A stretch of 64,000 nt of DNA from Ramlibacter pinisoli. Lineage in GTDB: Bacteria; Pseudomonadota; Gammaproteobacteria; Burkholderiales; Burkholderiaceae_C. A program made the position numbers and the translations under genes. The notes beneath the pieces are model-generated. The model saw only the letters and a program-made list of their open reading frames with translations, was not told where the DNA came from and did no database searches. Positions 7,541-16,535 of the stretch are shown piece by piece. The stretch lies in the NCBI RefSeq assembly GCF_009758015.1, contig NZ_WSEL01000003.1:1798001-1862000 (forward strand). Direction: 5' to 3'. The stretch's first letter is position 1; each line of letters starts with the position of its first letter.

Positions 7541-10500
7541 ATGCCCACCACCACTCCCCAGTACAACTTCACCGTCAACCTCGACGACCTGGCCTTCATC
7601 CTGAAGCAGATCAAGATCGCGGAGTCGACCACGCTGCCTAACGGACAGATCGACGGCGATGCCTATCGGGAAGCCATTGGCGGCGCCTTGCTGCCGTATG
7701 GCCTGCGCACGGTCGACGGCACGTGGAACAACCTGCTGCCCGGGCAGGAGAGGCTGGGCGCGGCTGACAACGTCATGCCGCGGCTCGTGGATGGCACCTT
7801 CCGCCAGGCCGAAGGTCGGCCGGTCGGCTTCTTCGGCCCCGGCGACCCGGGCACCGCCAGCAGCAGCTATGCACAGACGAACCCGAACGACTTCGTGTAC
7901 GACACGCAGCCGCGCATCATCAGCAACCTCATCGTCGACCAGACCGCCAACAACCCGGCGGCCGTGATCGCCGCCTTGGAGCGGGCAGCCGACAACACCT
8001 TCCCGAACGACGGCCAGGTGCATACGAGCACGAATGGCACCATGTTCATCCCGAACCTGTCGCCCGACATCGGCCTGTCGCCCCCGTTCAACGGCGTGAT
8101 GACCTTCTTCGGCCAGTTCTTCGATCACGGCCTGGACCTGATCACCAAGAACAACGGCACCGTGTTCGTGCCGCTGATGCCGGACGATCCGCTGTATGTC
8201 GAGGGCAGCCACACCAACTTCATGGTGCTCTCGCGCGCCGCCAACTCCACCGGCCCAGGCCAAGACGGGATTCTGGGAACCGCGGATGACGACACCCGCG
8301 GCCACCAGAACACCACCACCCCGTTCATTGACCAGAACCAGACCTACACCTCGCACCCGTCGCACCAGGTCTTCCTGCGCGAATACCAGATGGTCGACGG
8401 CAAGCCCCTGGCCACCGGCCGCCTGCTGAACGGTGCCCACGGCGAAGGCACCTGGGGCGACGTGAAGGCCCAGGCCTCGGCCCTGCTGGGCATCCACCTG
8501 ACCGACTACGACGTGTTCGACGTTCCGCTGCTGGCCACCGACCGCTACGGCGAGTTCATTCGCGGCGAACACGGCTTCGTCCAGATCGTCACGACCACCG
8601 GACTGGTGGAGGGCGATCCCACCGCCAACGGCGGCCTGGGCGTCAACCTGCCGCCCAATACCGTCCACACCGGGCACCAGTTCCTGATCGACGTCGCCCA
8701 TGGCGCGGTCCCGATCACGGACGCGGGCGTCCATCTGGTGGCCGACTCCGACAACAGCGTCGGCGGCGTGCCGAACCCCAACTTTGACCCGACCCAGCCG
8801 ATCACCACGGCCAACCCCCTGCTGCTGGCGCAGCCGGCGGGCACCTACGACAACGAAATGTTGGACCGCCACTTCGCCACCGGCGACGGCCGCGGCAACG
8901 AGAACATCGGGCTGACCACGATCCACTCGATCTTCCATTCGGAGCACAACCGCCTGGTCGAGGGCTACAAGCAGACGCTGCTGGGCAGCGATGTCGCCAC
9001 CCTCAACGAGTGGCTGCTGGTCGACGTCGATCACATGCCCACGCAGGACGAGATTGCGGGGCTGCGGTGGGACGGCGAGCGCTTGTTTCAGGCCGGCCGG
9101 TTCGCCACTGAAATCCAGTACCAGCACTTGGTCTTCGAGGAGTTCGCCCGCGCGGTGGACCCGAACGTCGACCCGTTCATCTTCTCCAACTCGGCCGACA
9201 TCGACCCGGCCATCATGGAAGAGTTCGCCAACGTGGTGTACCGCTTCGGCCACTCGATGCTGACGGAGACCGTCGCGCGGATGGACCCCAACCTGCAGTC
9301 CGACGACATCGGCCTGATCCAGGCCTTCCTGAACCCGATCGCGTTCGATAAGGATGGCACGATCACCGAGGAGCAGGCCATCGGCGCGGTGATCCGTGGC
9401 ATGGCCCGCCAGGTCGGCAACGAGATCGACGAGTTCATCACCGATGCGCTGCGCAACAACCTGGTCGGCATCCCGCTGGACCTGGCCACGCTGAACATCA
9501 CCCGGGCTCGGGAGACCGGTGCGCCCAGCTTCAACGAGGCCCGCGCTTCGTTCTATGCAGCCACCGGCGACTCGCAGTTCGCGCCGTATACGAGCTGGGC
9601 CGACCTGGCTCCGCACCTGAAGAACCCGGCATCGATCGTCAACTTCATCGCGGCCTACGGCAAGTTCGACACCATCCTGGCCGCCACGACGGTGGATGGG
9701 AAGCGGCAAGCCGCCATGGACATCGTCTTCGGCGTGGAGGGCGAAACGCCCGCCCAAACCCAGGCCCGCGTGGCCTTCCTGCAAGGCACCGGTCCCTGGA
9801 CGGCTGCGGCAGCCGGCCTCAATGACATCGACTTCTGGGTCGGCGGCCTGGCCGAAGCGAAGCTGGAGTTCGGCGGCATGCTTGGCCCGACCTTCAACTA
9901 CGTGTTCGAAAAGCAGCTCGAGAGCCTGCAGAACGGCGACCGGTTCTACTACCTCAGCCGCACGCAAGGCTTGAACATGATCAACGAGCTGGAGGCCAAC
10001 ACCTTCGCTGCGCTGGCCATGCGCAACAGCGACCTTGGCATGACGGGCAACACCACCCACGTGTACGGCCACCTCTTCGGGACGGCCAGCTACATCCTGG
10101 AGATGGACCAGTCCAAGCAGCTGACCGGCATCAGCCATGTCGTCGGCGGCGTGGACCTGCTGAACGGCGATCCGACCCGCGACAACGAGTTCCTGAACGC
10201 CATGAACCCCCTGGTGGTGCGCAAGGCGCCGGGCGCGGACGTCAACGGCGACGGCTTTGCCGATGGCGGCGTGCTCAGCTACGCCTATGACGGCGGCGAC
10301 CACGTCGTCCTGGGCGGCACCCAGGGCAACGACACCCTGCTGGGCGGCCGCGGCATGGACACGATCTGGGGCGACGGCGGCAACGACCGCATCGACGGCG
10401 GCGACGAGGCCGACGAGATCCACGGCGGTGACGGCGACGACATCATCACCGATCACGGAACGGTGGCCGGCGGCGCGGACTTCATTCGCGGCGATGAAGG

Positions 10501-13336
10501 CAACGACGTCATCAGCAACGGTCCGGGCAACGACGTCCTCTTCGGCGGCGGCGGCAAGGACTTCATCGTCCTCGGCAGCGACTTCTCCGAAGTCTTCGCC
10601 GGCCGCGACGACGACTTCGTGATCGGCGGCAACGGTCCCGACGGCCTGATGGGCAACGAGGGCAATGACTGGATCGAGGGCGGCGAAGGCTTCGACAGCC
10701 TGTCGGGCGAGAACTCGCAGCTGTTCTTCAACAGCACGATCATCGGCCACGACGTCCTGAACGGGAATGGCAACGACACCGACTACGACGGGGAGACCGG
10801 TGACGACATCATGATCCAGGGCCCCGGCATCCAGCGCAGCAACGGGATGTTCGGCTTCGACTGGGCCTCGCACAAGGGCGACAACGTGGCCGCCAACTCC
10901 GACCTGGGGATCCCGATCTTCAACTCGCAGGAGCCCTTCACCCTGCGTGACCGCTTCGACTCGGTGGAGGGTCTCTCGGGCTGGAAGTACGACGACATCC
11001 TGACCGGTGCCTCGGCCCTCAAGGGTGCCGCAGGCGGCGCGGGTGCCGGCCCGGGCAACCCGCCGGACGAGAGCGACCTGAAGTCGCAGAACGTCAGCCT
11101 CATCAATGGCTTCGCCCAACTGCTCGGCATGACGCAGGCGCAGATCGACGCGCTGCCGGTCAACACTTCGGTGATCGACGTCACGCTTGGCGCAGAGGTC
11201 ATCATCGGCGGTGCTGGCAGCGACACGATCCGGGGCAACCTGGGCAACGACTACCTGGACGGCGACGCCTGGCTGAACACCCGCATCCGCGTCACCCACA
11301 ACGTCGGCGACGCCAACACGGCCGCCAACGAGTGGTTCACTGTCGACAGCCTGGCCCAGCTCACCCCCCGCATGATCAGCGGTGAGATCAATCCCGGCCA
11401 GCTGCACATCGTTCGTGAGATCGTTCAATCGACCACGGCATCCGCCGAAGTCGACACGGCGGTCTACAACGGCGACTCCGCCGACTACACGCTCACCCGC
11501 AATGGTGACGGTTCCATCACGGTGGCCCACACCAACGTGGTCGCCGGTGTGCTGGACGACGGCACCGACCTGATCCGCAACTTCGAGCAGATCAGGTTCG
11601 CCGATCGCACGGTGGTGGTGGGCAATGTGGCGCCGGAAATCACCTCCAGCGGTGGCGCCGCCTCGGCTGCCAGGTCAGTCGCGGAAAATACGACGGCCAT
11701 CGCCACTCTGACGGCGACCGACGCGAACAACGCGACCAACTTCGACAATATCCCCGCCCAGACCCTGACCTGGTCCATCAGCGGTGGTGCCGACGCCTCG
11801 GCGTTCAGCATCAATGCCACGACCGGCCAGCTGTCGTTCGTCACGCCGCGGAACTTCGAGTCCCCGACCGACGTCGGCAACAACAACGTCTACGACGTCA
11901 TCGTCAAGGTCTCGGACGGTTCGCTGTTCGACACCCAGGCGCTCGCCGTGACGGTGACGAATGCCGACGACGCCGCGACCGGCTCGGTGGGCATCACCAG
12001 CAGCGCCGCCACCGGCTCCGATGCGACCCTGCAGGCGGTCAACCTGCTGGCCGACCAGGACCTGCCCGGCGGCGTGGTTCCCACCTACCAGTGGCAGCGC
12101 CTGGTGGGGAGCACCTGGACCAACATCCCGGGAGCAACGGGCTCTTCACTGGCTGCTCAGTCGAATACGACGGATCGGGTGGTGGCGACGTATAGCGACG
12201 CGTTTGGGTCGCATAGCGTGGTGTCGGACATGACGGCCATTGTGGGTACGACGGCAAACAACGGAATTACGGGCACGCCTGGTAAGGAAATCATCTTTGG
12301 ATTAGACGGCAATGACATCATGGACGGTGGCGCCGGACCTGATGTCATGTCCGGTGGTGCGGGAGATGACAGCTACGTCGTAGATGATCTAAACGACGTC
12401 GTCGTGGAAGCCGCTGGGAATGGCAATGATGAGCTAAAGAGCCGTGCGTCCAACTATGTGCTGGGCGACGGCGTGCACGTGGAAAAAGCATTCCTGATCG
12501 ATTCGGCCATTAGTTTCACTGGCAATGCACTGAACAACCTTATCGTTGGCAACGCTCTTGCCAACACCCTAAATGGAGGAGACGGCAACGACTACCTCTA
12601 TGGGGACCTTGGCAACGACACGCTGATTGGCGGCGCCGGAGCGGATCAATTGGACGGCGCCTCAGGTGCAGATACCATGATCGGCGGCCTGGGTGACGAC
12701 AGCTATGTAGTCGACAACATCAATGACGTTATCGTCGAAGCCGCCGGTGAGGGAACCGAAGAACTTAAGAGCAGAGCGGCCGACTACACCCTCGGCGAAA
12801 ACGTGTACGTTGAAAAGTTCTTCCTGATCGACGCAGCTGTCAGCGGCACCGGCAATTCTCTCAACAATATCATTGTTGGCAACAACGGCGCCAACACGCT
12901 TGACGGCCGGGATGGCAATGACTATCTCTCGGGTGAATCCGGAGATGACACGCTTATCGGCGGCGGCGGCAATGACCTGCTACTTGGCGGCCTCGGCGCG
13001 GATGTACTGATCGGAGGATTGGGGGCAGACGACCTTTCTGGCGGGAGCGGAAACGATGTTTTCAGGTTCCTCGCGACGTCTGATTCACTTGCAGGCTCGA
13101 GAGATGTAATCCGTGACTTCATTTCCGGCACCGACCGGATAGACCTGAGCAACGTTAACGGTACACCCTTAACGTACATTGGTACCGATGCCTTCACAAG
13201 CGCAGGTCAGGTGCGATATAGCTTGGTCGGCGGCCAAACCATCGTAGAAGTCAACGTGAGCGGCGGCGCAAGCGCAGATATGCAAATTGCGCTGGTGGGG
13301 ACGTCTGCCCTGACAGGCGCCGACTTCATCCTCTAA
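7541..13336 (+). CDS. Secreted animal-type haem peroxidase with RTX repeats (MopA/peroxicin-like)
   Basis: 1931 residues. Residues about 150-900 form an animal haem peroxidase domain with distal FGQFFDHG (Asp195, His196), GDGRGNE (Arg451, Glu454) and proximal YRFGHSML (His571); Met of the myeloperoxidase sulfonium bond is not conserved. RTX nonapeptides (GGxGxDxL-type) follow at about 925-1075 and 1225-1245, then a cadherin-like domain (about 1365-1480), an Ig-like segment, and a C-terminal RTX block (about 1585-1870) ending in the hydrophobic ADFIL. There is no N-terminal signal; the C-terminus is the type I secretion signal, consistent with the exporter genes directly downstream. Relatives include bacterial Mn-oxidising peroxidases. 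Composition changes near 12150. Confidence 0.92.
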   Translation: MPTTTPQYNFTVNLDDLAFILKQIKIAESTTLPNGQIDGDAYREAIGGALLPYGLRTVDGTWNNLLPGQERLGAADNVMPRLVDGTFRQAEGRPVGFFGPGDPGTASSSYAQTNPNDFVYDTQPRIISNLIVDQTANNPAAVIAALERAADNTFPNDGQVHTSTNGTMFIPNLSPDIGLSPPFNGVMTFFGQFFDHGLDLITKNNGTVFVPLMPDDPLYVEGSHTNFMVLSRAANSTGPGQDGILGTADDDTRGHQNTTTPFIDQNQTYTSHPSHQVFLREYQMVDGKPLATGRLLNGAHGEGTWGDVKAQASALLGIHLTDYDVFDVPLLATDRYGEFIRGEHGFVQIVTTTGLVEGDPTANGGLGVNLPPNTVHTGHQFLIDVAHGAVPITDAGVHLVADSDNSVGGVPNPNFDPTQPITTANPLLLAQPAGTYDNEMLDRHFATGDGRGNENIGLTTIHSIFHSEHNRLVEGYKQTLLGSDVATLNEWLLVDVDHMPTQDEIAGLRWDGERLFQAGRFATEIQYQHLVFEEFARAVDPNVDPFIFSNSADIDPAIMEEFANVVYRFGHSMLTETVARMDPNLQSDDIGLIQAFLNPIAFDKDGTITEEQAIGAVIRGMARQVGNEIDEFITDALRNNLVGIPLDLATLNITRARETGAPSFNEARASFYAATGDSQFAPYTSWADLAPHLKNPASIVNFIAAYGKFDTILAATTVDGKRQAAMDIVFGVEGETPAQTQARVAFLQGTGPWTAAAAGLNDIDFWVGGLAEAKLEFGGMLGPTFNYVFEKQLESLQNGDRFYYLSRTQGLNMINELEANTFAALAMRNSDLGMTGNTTHVYGHLFGTASYILEMDQSKQLTGISHVVGGVDLLNGDPTRDNEFLNAMNPLVVRKAPGADVNGDGFADGGVLSYAYDGGDHVVLGGTQGNDTLLGGRGMDTIWGDGGNDRIDGGDEADEIHGGDGDDIITDHGTVAGGADFIRGDEGNDVISNGPGNDVLFGGGGKDFIVLGSDFSEVFAGRDDDFVIGGNGPDGLMGNEGNDWIEGGEGFDSLSGENSQLFFNSTIIGHDVLNGNGNDTDYDGETGDDIMIQGPGIQRSNGMFGFDWASHKGDNVAANSDLGIPIFNSQEPFTLRDRFDSVEGLSGWKYDDILTGASALKGAAGGAGAGPGNPPDESDLKSQNVSLINGFAQLLGMTQAQIDALPVNTSVIDVTLGAEVIIGGAGSDTIRGNLGNDYLDGDAWLNTRIRVTHNVGDANTAANEWFTVDSLAQLTPRMISGEINPGQLHIVREIVQSTTASAEVDTAVYNGDSADYTLTRNGDGSITVAHTNVVAGVLDDGTDLIRNFEQIRFADRTVVVGNVAPEITSSGGAASAARSVAENTTAIATLTATDANNATNFDNIPAQTLTWSISGGADASAFSINATTGQLSFVTPRNFESPTDVGNNNVYDVIVKVSDGSLFDTQALAVTVTNADDAATGSVGITSSAATGSDATLQAVNLLADQDLPGGVVPTYQWQRLVGSTWTNIPGATGSSLAAQSNTTDRVVATYSDAFGSHSVVSDMTAIVGTTANNGITGTPGKEIIFGLDGNDIMDGGAGPDVMSGGAGDDSYVVDDLNDVVVEAAGNGNDELKSRASNYVLGDGVHVEKAFLIDSAISFTGNALNNLIVGNALANTLNGGDGNDYLYGDLGNDTLIGGAGADQLDGASGADTMIGGLGDDSYVVDNINDVIVEAAGEGTEELKSRAADYTLGENVYVEKFFLIDAAVSGTGNSLNNIIVGNNGANTLDGRDGNDYLSGESGDDTLIGGGGNDLLLGGLGADVLIGGLGADDLSGGSGNDVFRFLATSDSLAGSRDVIRDFISGTDRIDLSNVNGTPLTYIGTDAFTSAGQVRYSLVGGQTIVEVNVSGGASADMQIALVGTSALTGADFIL
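12365..13024 (+). repeat. Two tandem 330-base (110-residue) units inside the peroxidase gene
   Basis: The units start at DDSYVVDDLNDVVVEAAG (residue 1609) and DDSYVVDNINDVIVEAAG (residue 1719), exactly 110 residues apart. Both continue through ELKSRA, VEK-FLIDxAxS, GNxLNNxIVGN and GNDYL-type RTX motifs. The DNA copies differ mainly at third codon positions, so the duplication is not recent. Confidence 0.85.
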
Positions 13337-13345
13337 CCCGGATAC

Positions 13346-13381
13346 GGCGCGGCATCCTCTTCTGAGAGGGGAGGCCGCGCC
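13346..13381 (+). promoter_or_regulatory. Strong stem-loop between peroxidase and ABC exporter genes
   Basis: GGCGCGGC (13346-13353) pairs with GCCGCGCC (13374-13381), with further TCCTC/GAGG pairing inside. There is no T tract, so it is more likely an mRNA 3'-stabilising or attenuating structure that lets the abundant substrate message exceed the exporter message than a full terminator. Confidence 0.6.
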
Positions 13382-13401
13382 CTCCGAACAATAGGCCACA
13401 C

Positions 13402-15183
13402 ATGACCAAATCCCCCCCTCCGAACTCCTCGGGTGAACTGAAAGCTGCCCTTGCGGACTGCAAGGGCGCCTTCCGCAAGGTGGCGGTGTTCAGCGCCATC
13501 ATCAACCTGCTGCTGCTGGTGCCCTCGCTCTACATGCTGCAGGTCTACGACCGCGTGCTCGCCAGCCGCAACCAGACCACGCTGCTGATGCTCACTATCT
13601 TGGTGCTCGGCGGCTTCGCGCTGATGGGTGCCCTGGAGTGGGTGCGCAGTGCTATTCTGGTCCGGGTGGGCACCCGGCTTGACATGAAGTTGAACCGGCG
13701 CATCTACACCGCCGCCTTCGAGCAGAACCTCAAAGGCAAAAACGGCAATGCCGGCCAGGCCTTGCAAGACCTCACGACGGTGCGGCAGTTCCTTACGGGC
13801 AATGGGCTCTTCGCCTTTTTCGATGCGCCCTGGTTCCCGATCAACCTGGCCATCATCTTTCTCTTCAGCCCCTACTTGGGCACCTTCGCCCTGGCCGGCA
13901 CTCTGGTGCTGATCGCGCTGGCCTTCGCCAGCGAGGCGGTCTCGCGCAAGCCCCTGGCGGAGGCGAGCAACATGGCCGTCGCGGCCAACGCCCTGGCGAC
14001 CAACAACCTGCGCAACGCCGAAGTGATCGAGGCGATGGGCATGCTGCCCAATCTGATGGCACGCTGGTTCAAGCTGCATGGTGTGTTCCTGGGCCTGCAT
14101 TCCACCGCCAGCCAGCGGGCCGGCGCGATCGCCTCAACGACCAAGGCCGTGCGCACGGCCATCCAGTCCTTGGTGCTCGGGTTCGGCGCGCTGCTGGTGC
14201 TGGAAGGCAAGATGTCTGGCGGCATGATGGTCGTCGCGTCCATCCTGATGGGCCGCACCCTCAACCCGGTCGAGCAGTTGATCGGCGTGTGGCGCAACTG
14301 GAGCAGCACCCGCAGCGCCTACCGACGCTTGAACGAGCTGCTGCAGGCGAACCCGCCGCGCCACTCGGTGATGTCGCTGCCCAAACCCCAAGGACACGTG
14401 GTGCTGGAGACCGTGACCGCGGCCCCGCCCGGCTCGGCCACCCCCGCCATTCGCAACCTGAGTTTCGCGCTCGCCCCCGGCGACGTGCTGGGCGTCATCG
14501 GGCCCAGTGGCGCCGGCAAGTCCACCCTCGCCCGCCTGCTGGTGGGGGTCTGGCCCGCCGCCTACGGCAGCGTGCGCATCGACGGTGGCGACGTATACCG
14601 CTGGAACAAGGACGAATTGGGGCCCCACCTGGGCTACCTGCCGCAGGACATCGAACTGTTCGCGGGAACGGTGAGCGAGAACATCGCCCGCTTCGGTCAG
14701 GTCGACGCCGGGGAAGTGGTGCGCGCGGCCAAGCAGGCCGGCGTGCACGAGATGATCCTGCTGCTTCCCAAGGGCTACGACACGCCGCTGGGTGACGGTG
14801 GCCTGGGCCTGTCAGGCGGGCAGAAGCAGCGCATCGGCTTGGCACGTGCCCTGTACGGCGACCCGTCGTTGCTGGTGCTGGACGAGCCGAACTCCAACCT
14901 TGACGAAGCCGGCGAACAAGCACTGGTGGAAGCGATCCTGGACCTGCGCAAGGCCGGCAAGACGCTGGTCCTCATCACGCATCGCACCAGCGCCATCGGC
15001 GTCACGACGAAACTGCTGCTCCTGCGCAACGGTTCGCAAGAGATGTTCGGTCCCACCGCCAAGGTGCTGGCAGACTTGACGACAGCGCAGCAGAAGGCCC
15101 AGGCCGCCCGCCCACGCGTGGCGCCGATGGAGGCAGGCACCGGGACGGAGCCCGGCGACGAAACACGCACGGAGAGGGGTTGA
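13402..15183 (+). CDS. Type I secretion ABC transporter (PrtD-like permease/ATPase)
   Basis: 593 residues: a six-helix membrane domain followed by an ATPase domain with Walker A GPSGAGKST (about residue 368), signature LSGGQKQRIGLARAL and Walker B LLVLDEPNSNLD. There is no C39 peptidase or C39-like domain, so it belongs to the PrtD/AprD group that handles unprocessed RTX substrates. It lies 65 bases after the haem peroxidase, its obvious cargo. The stop codon is 2 bases before the adaptor start, so both are translated from one message. Confidence 0.95.
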   Translation: MTKSPPPNSSGELKAALADCKGAFRKVAVFSAIINLLLLVPSLYMLQVYDRVLASRNQTTLLMLTILVLGGFALMGALEWVRSAILVRVGTRLDMKLNRRIYTAAFEQNLKGKNGNAGQALQDLTTVRQFLTGNGLFAFFDAPWFPINLAIIFLFSPYLGTFALAGTLVLIALAFASEAVSRKPLAEASNMAVAANALATNNLRNAEVIEAMGMLPNLMARWFKLHGVFLGLHSTASQRAGAIASTTKAVRTAIQSLVLGFGALLVLEGKMSGGMMVVASILMGRTLNPVEQLIGVWRNWSSTRSAYRRLNELLQANPPRHSVMSLPKPQGHVVLETVTAAPPGSATPAIRNLSFALAPGDVLGVIGPSGAGKSTLARLLVGVWPAAYGSVRIDGGDVYRWNKDELGPHLGYLPQDIELFAGTVSENIARFGQVDAGEVVRAAKQAGVHEMILLLPKGYDTPLGDGGLGLSGGQKQRIGLARALYGDPSLLVLDEPNSNLDEAGEQALVEAILDLRKAGKTLVLITHRTSAIGVTTKLLLLRNGSQEMFGPTAKVLADLTTAQQKAQAARPRVAPMEAGTGTEPGDETRTERG

Positions 15184-15185
15184 CA

Positions 15186-16535
15186 ATGAGCTCGAACCAG
15201 CTTGCCCTGCAGACCGGTGGCCTGATGCCGCCGCCCGATATCGCCGGCGCCTCCACGGATGCCGAAGCACCGGCGGAATGGGGTTGGTGGATCCTGCTGC
15301 TCGCGTTCGGTGTGTTCCTGGCCTGGGCGGCGCTGGCGCCGCTGGACAAGGGTGTGCCCCTGAGCGGCACCGTCACCGTCGCCACCAACCGCAAGGCCGT
15401 TCAGCACCTCAATGGCGGCACGGTCGAAACCATCCTGGTCAAGGAAGGCGACGCGGTCAAAGCCGGGGACCCGCTGGTGCGAATGGTCGCCGTACTGCCC
15501 AAGGCGAATGCCGACTCCCTGCGCGTGCAGTACCTGGCGGCGCGCGCGGCCGAGGCCCGCTTGCTGGCCGAGCGCGACGGCGCGCGCAGCATCGTGTTCC
15601 CGGCGGAACTCGAAGCCCTTCGGACCGATCCGCGTGCCGACGCGAACTTGCAACTGCAACGCCAACTGTTCAGCTCACGGCAAGCCGCGCTTGTCAGCGA
15701 ACTGGCGGCGTTCGACGAGAACATCGCCGGCGTCCTGCAGCAGAACCGGGGATTGGTCGATTCACGCGAAGGTAAGAAGCAGCAGTTGCAGTTCCTGCGC
15801 GAGCAGGTGGACGGCATGCGCGACCTGGCGGCCGGAGGCTACGTCGCCCGCAACCGCCTGCTGGAGCTGGAGCGCAGCCACTCGCAGCTACTGACGGCCA
15901 TCGCCGAAGACACGAGCAGCATCGCCAAGGGCGAGCGGCAAGTCGCCGAGCTGAAATTGCGCCGGCTGCAGCGCCTGCAGGAATACCAGAAGGACGTGCG
16001 CTCCCAGCTGGCCGATGCCCAGCGCGAAGCCGACGGTCTGGGCAACAAGCTCACCGCGCTGGACCATGACCTGCAGAACGTCGTGGTGCGGGCACCGGTC
16101 GACGGCACCGTGGTGGGCATGAACATTTTCACCAACGGCGGCGTGGTGCCCCCGGGGCAGAAGATGATGGACATCGTGCCCGCCGATGACCCGCTGGTGG
16201 TGGACGGCCAATTGCCTGTGCATTTGGTGGACAAGGTGCGCCCCGACCTGCCGGTGAACCTTATCTTCTCGGCCTTCAACCAGAACGTCACACCCCAGAT
16301 CCCCGGCCTGATCACCCATGTGTCGGCCGACCGGATGGTGGACGACAAGACCGGCCAGCCGTACTACAACGTCAAGGCCAAGGTGGCGCCCGAGGGCCGC
16401 CAGATGATCTCGGCCCTGAACATCCGCCCCGGCATGCCGGTGGATCTTTTCGTCAAGACCGGAGAACGCACGTTGATGAATTACATGCTCAAGCCGCTGA
16501 TCGACCATTTCCACATGGCCATGCGGGAAGAGTGA
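15186..16535 (+). CDS. HlyD/PrtE-type membrane fusion protein
   Basis: 449 residues with one N-terminal membrane anchor (WGWWILLLAFGVFLAWAALAP), a lipoyl/barrel-sandwich half (GTVETILVKEGDAVKAGDPL), a long coiled-coil hairpin, and a second lipoyl half with APVDGTVVGM. It bridges the ABC exporter to the outer-membrane channel in the periplasm. The ATG at 15186 follows GGAGAGGGG; an in-frame TTG six bases upstream is less likely. Its stop overlaps the start of the channel gene. Confidence 0.93.
   Translation: MSSNQLALQTGGLMPPPDIAGASTDAEAPAEWGWWILLLAFGVFLAWAALAPLDKGVPLSGTVTVATNRKAVQHLNGGTVETILVKEGDAVKAGDPLVRMVAVLPKANADSLRVQYLAARAAEARLLAERDGARSIVFPAELEALRTDPRADANLQLQRQLFSSRQAALVSELAAFDENIAGVLQQNRGLVDSREGKKQQLQFLREQVDGMRDLAAGGYVARNRLLELERSHSQLLTAIAEDTSSIAKGERQVAELKLRRLQRLQEYQKDVRSQLADAQREADGLGNKLTALDHDLQNVVVRAPVDGTVVGMNIFTNGGVVPPGQKMMDIVPADDPLVVDGQLPVHLVDKVRPDLPVNLIFSAFNQNVTPQIPGLITHVSADRMVDDKTGQPYYNVKAKVAPEGRQMISALNIRPGMPVDLFVKTGERTLMNYMLKPLIDHFHMAMREE

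Noticed and set aside
6947..11530. 1527-residue open frame antisense to the RTX peroxidase gene
   Set aside because: Composed of His/Val/Asp/Gly-rich sequence without motifs; it arises because GC3-rich codons leave the complementary frame open. The opposite strand has an intact catalytic enzyme.
10313..13060. CRISPR-like or satellite DNA suggested by regular repeats
   Set aside because: The periodicity is in codons for RTX nonapeptides within an open coding frame; DNA copies are diverged and there are no spacers.
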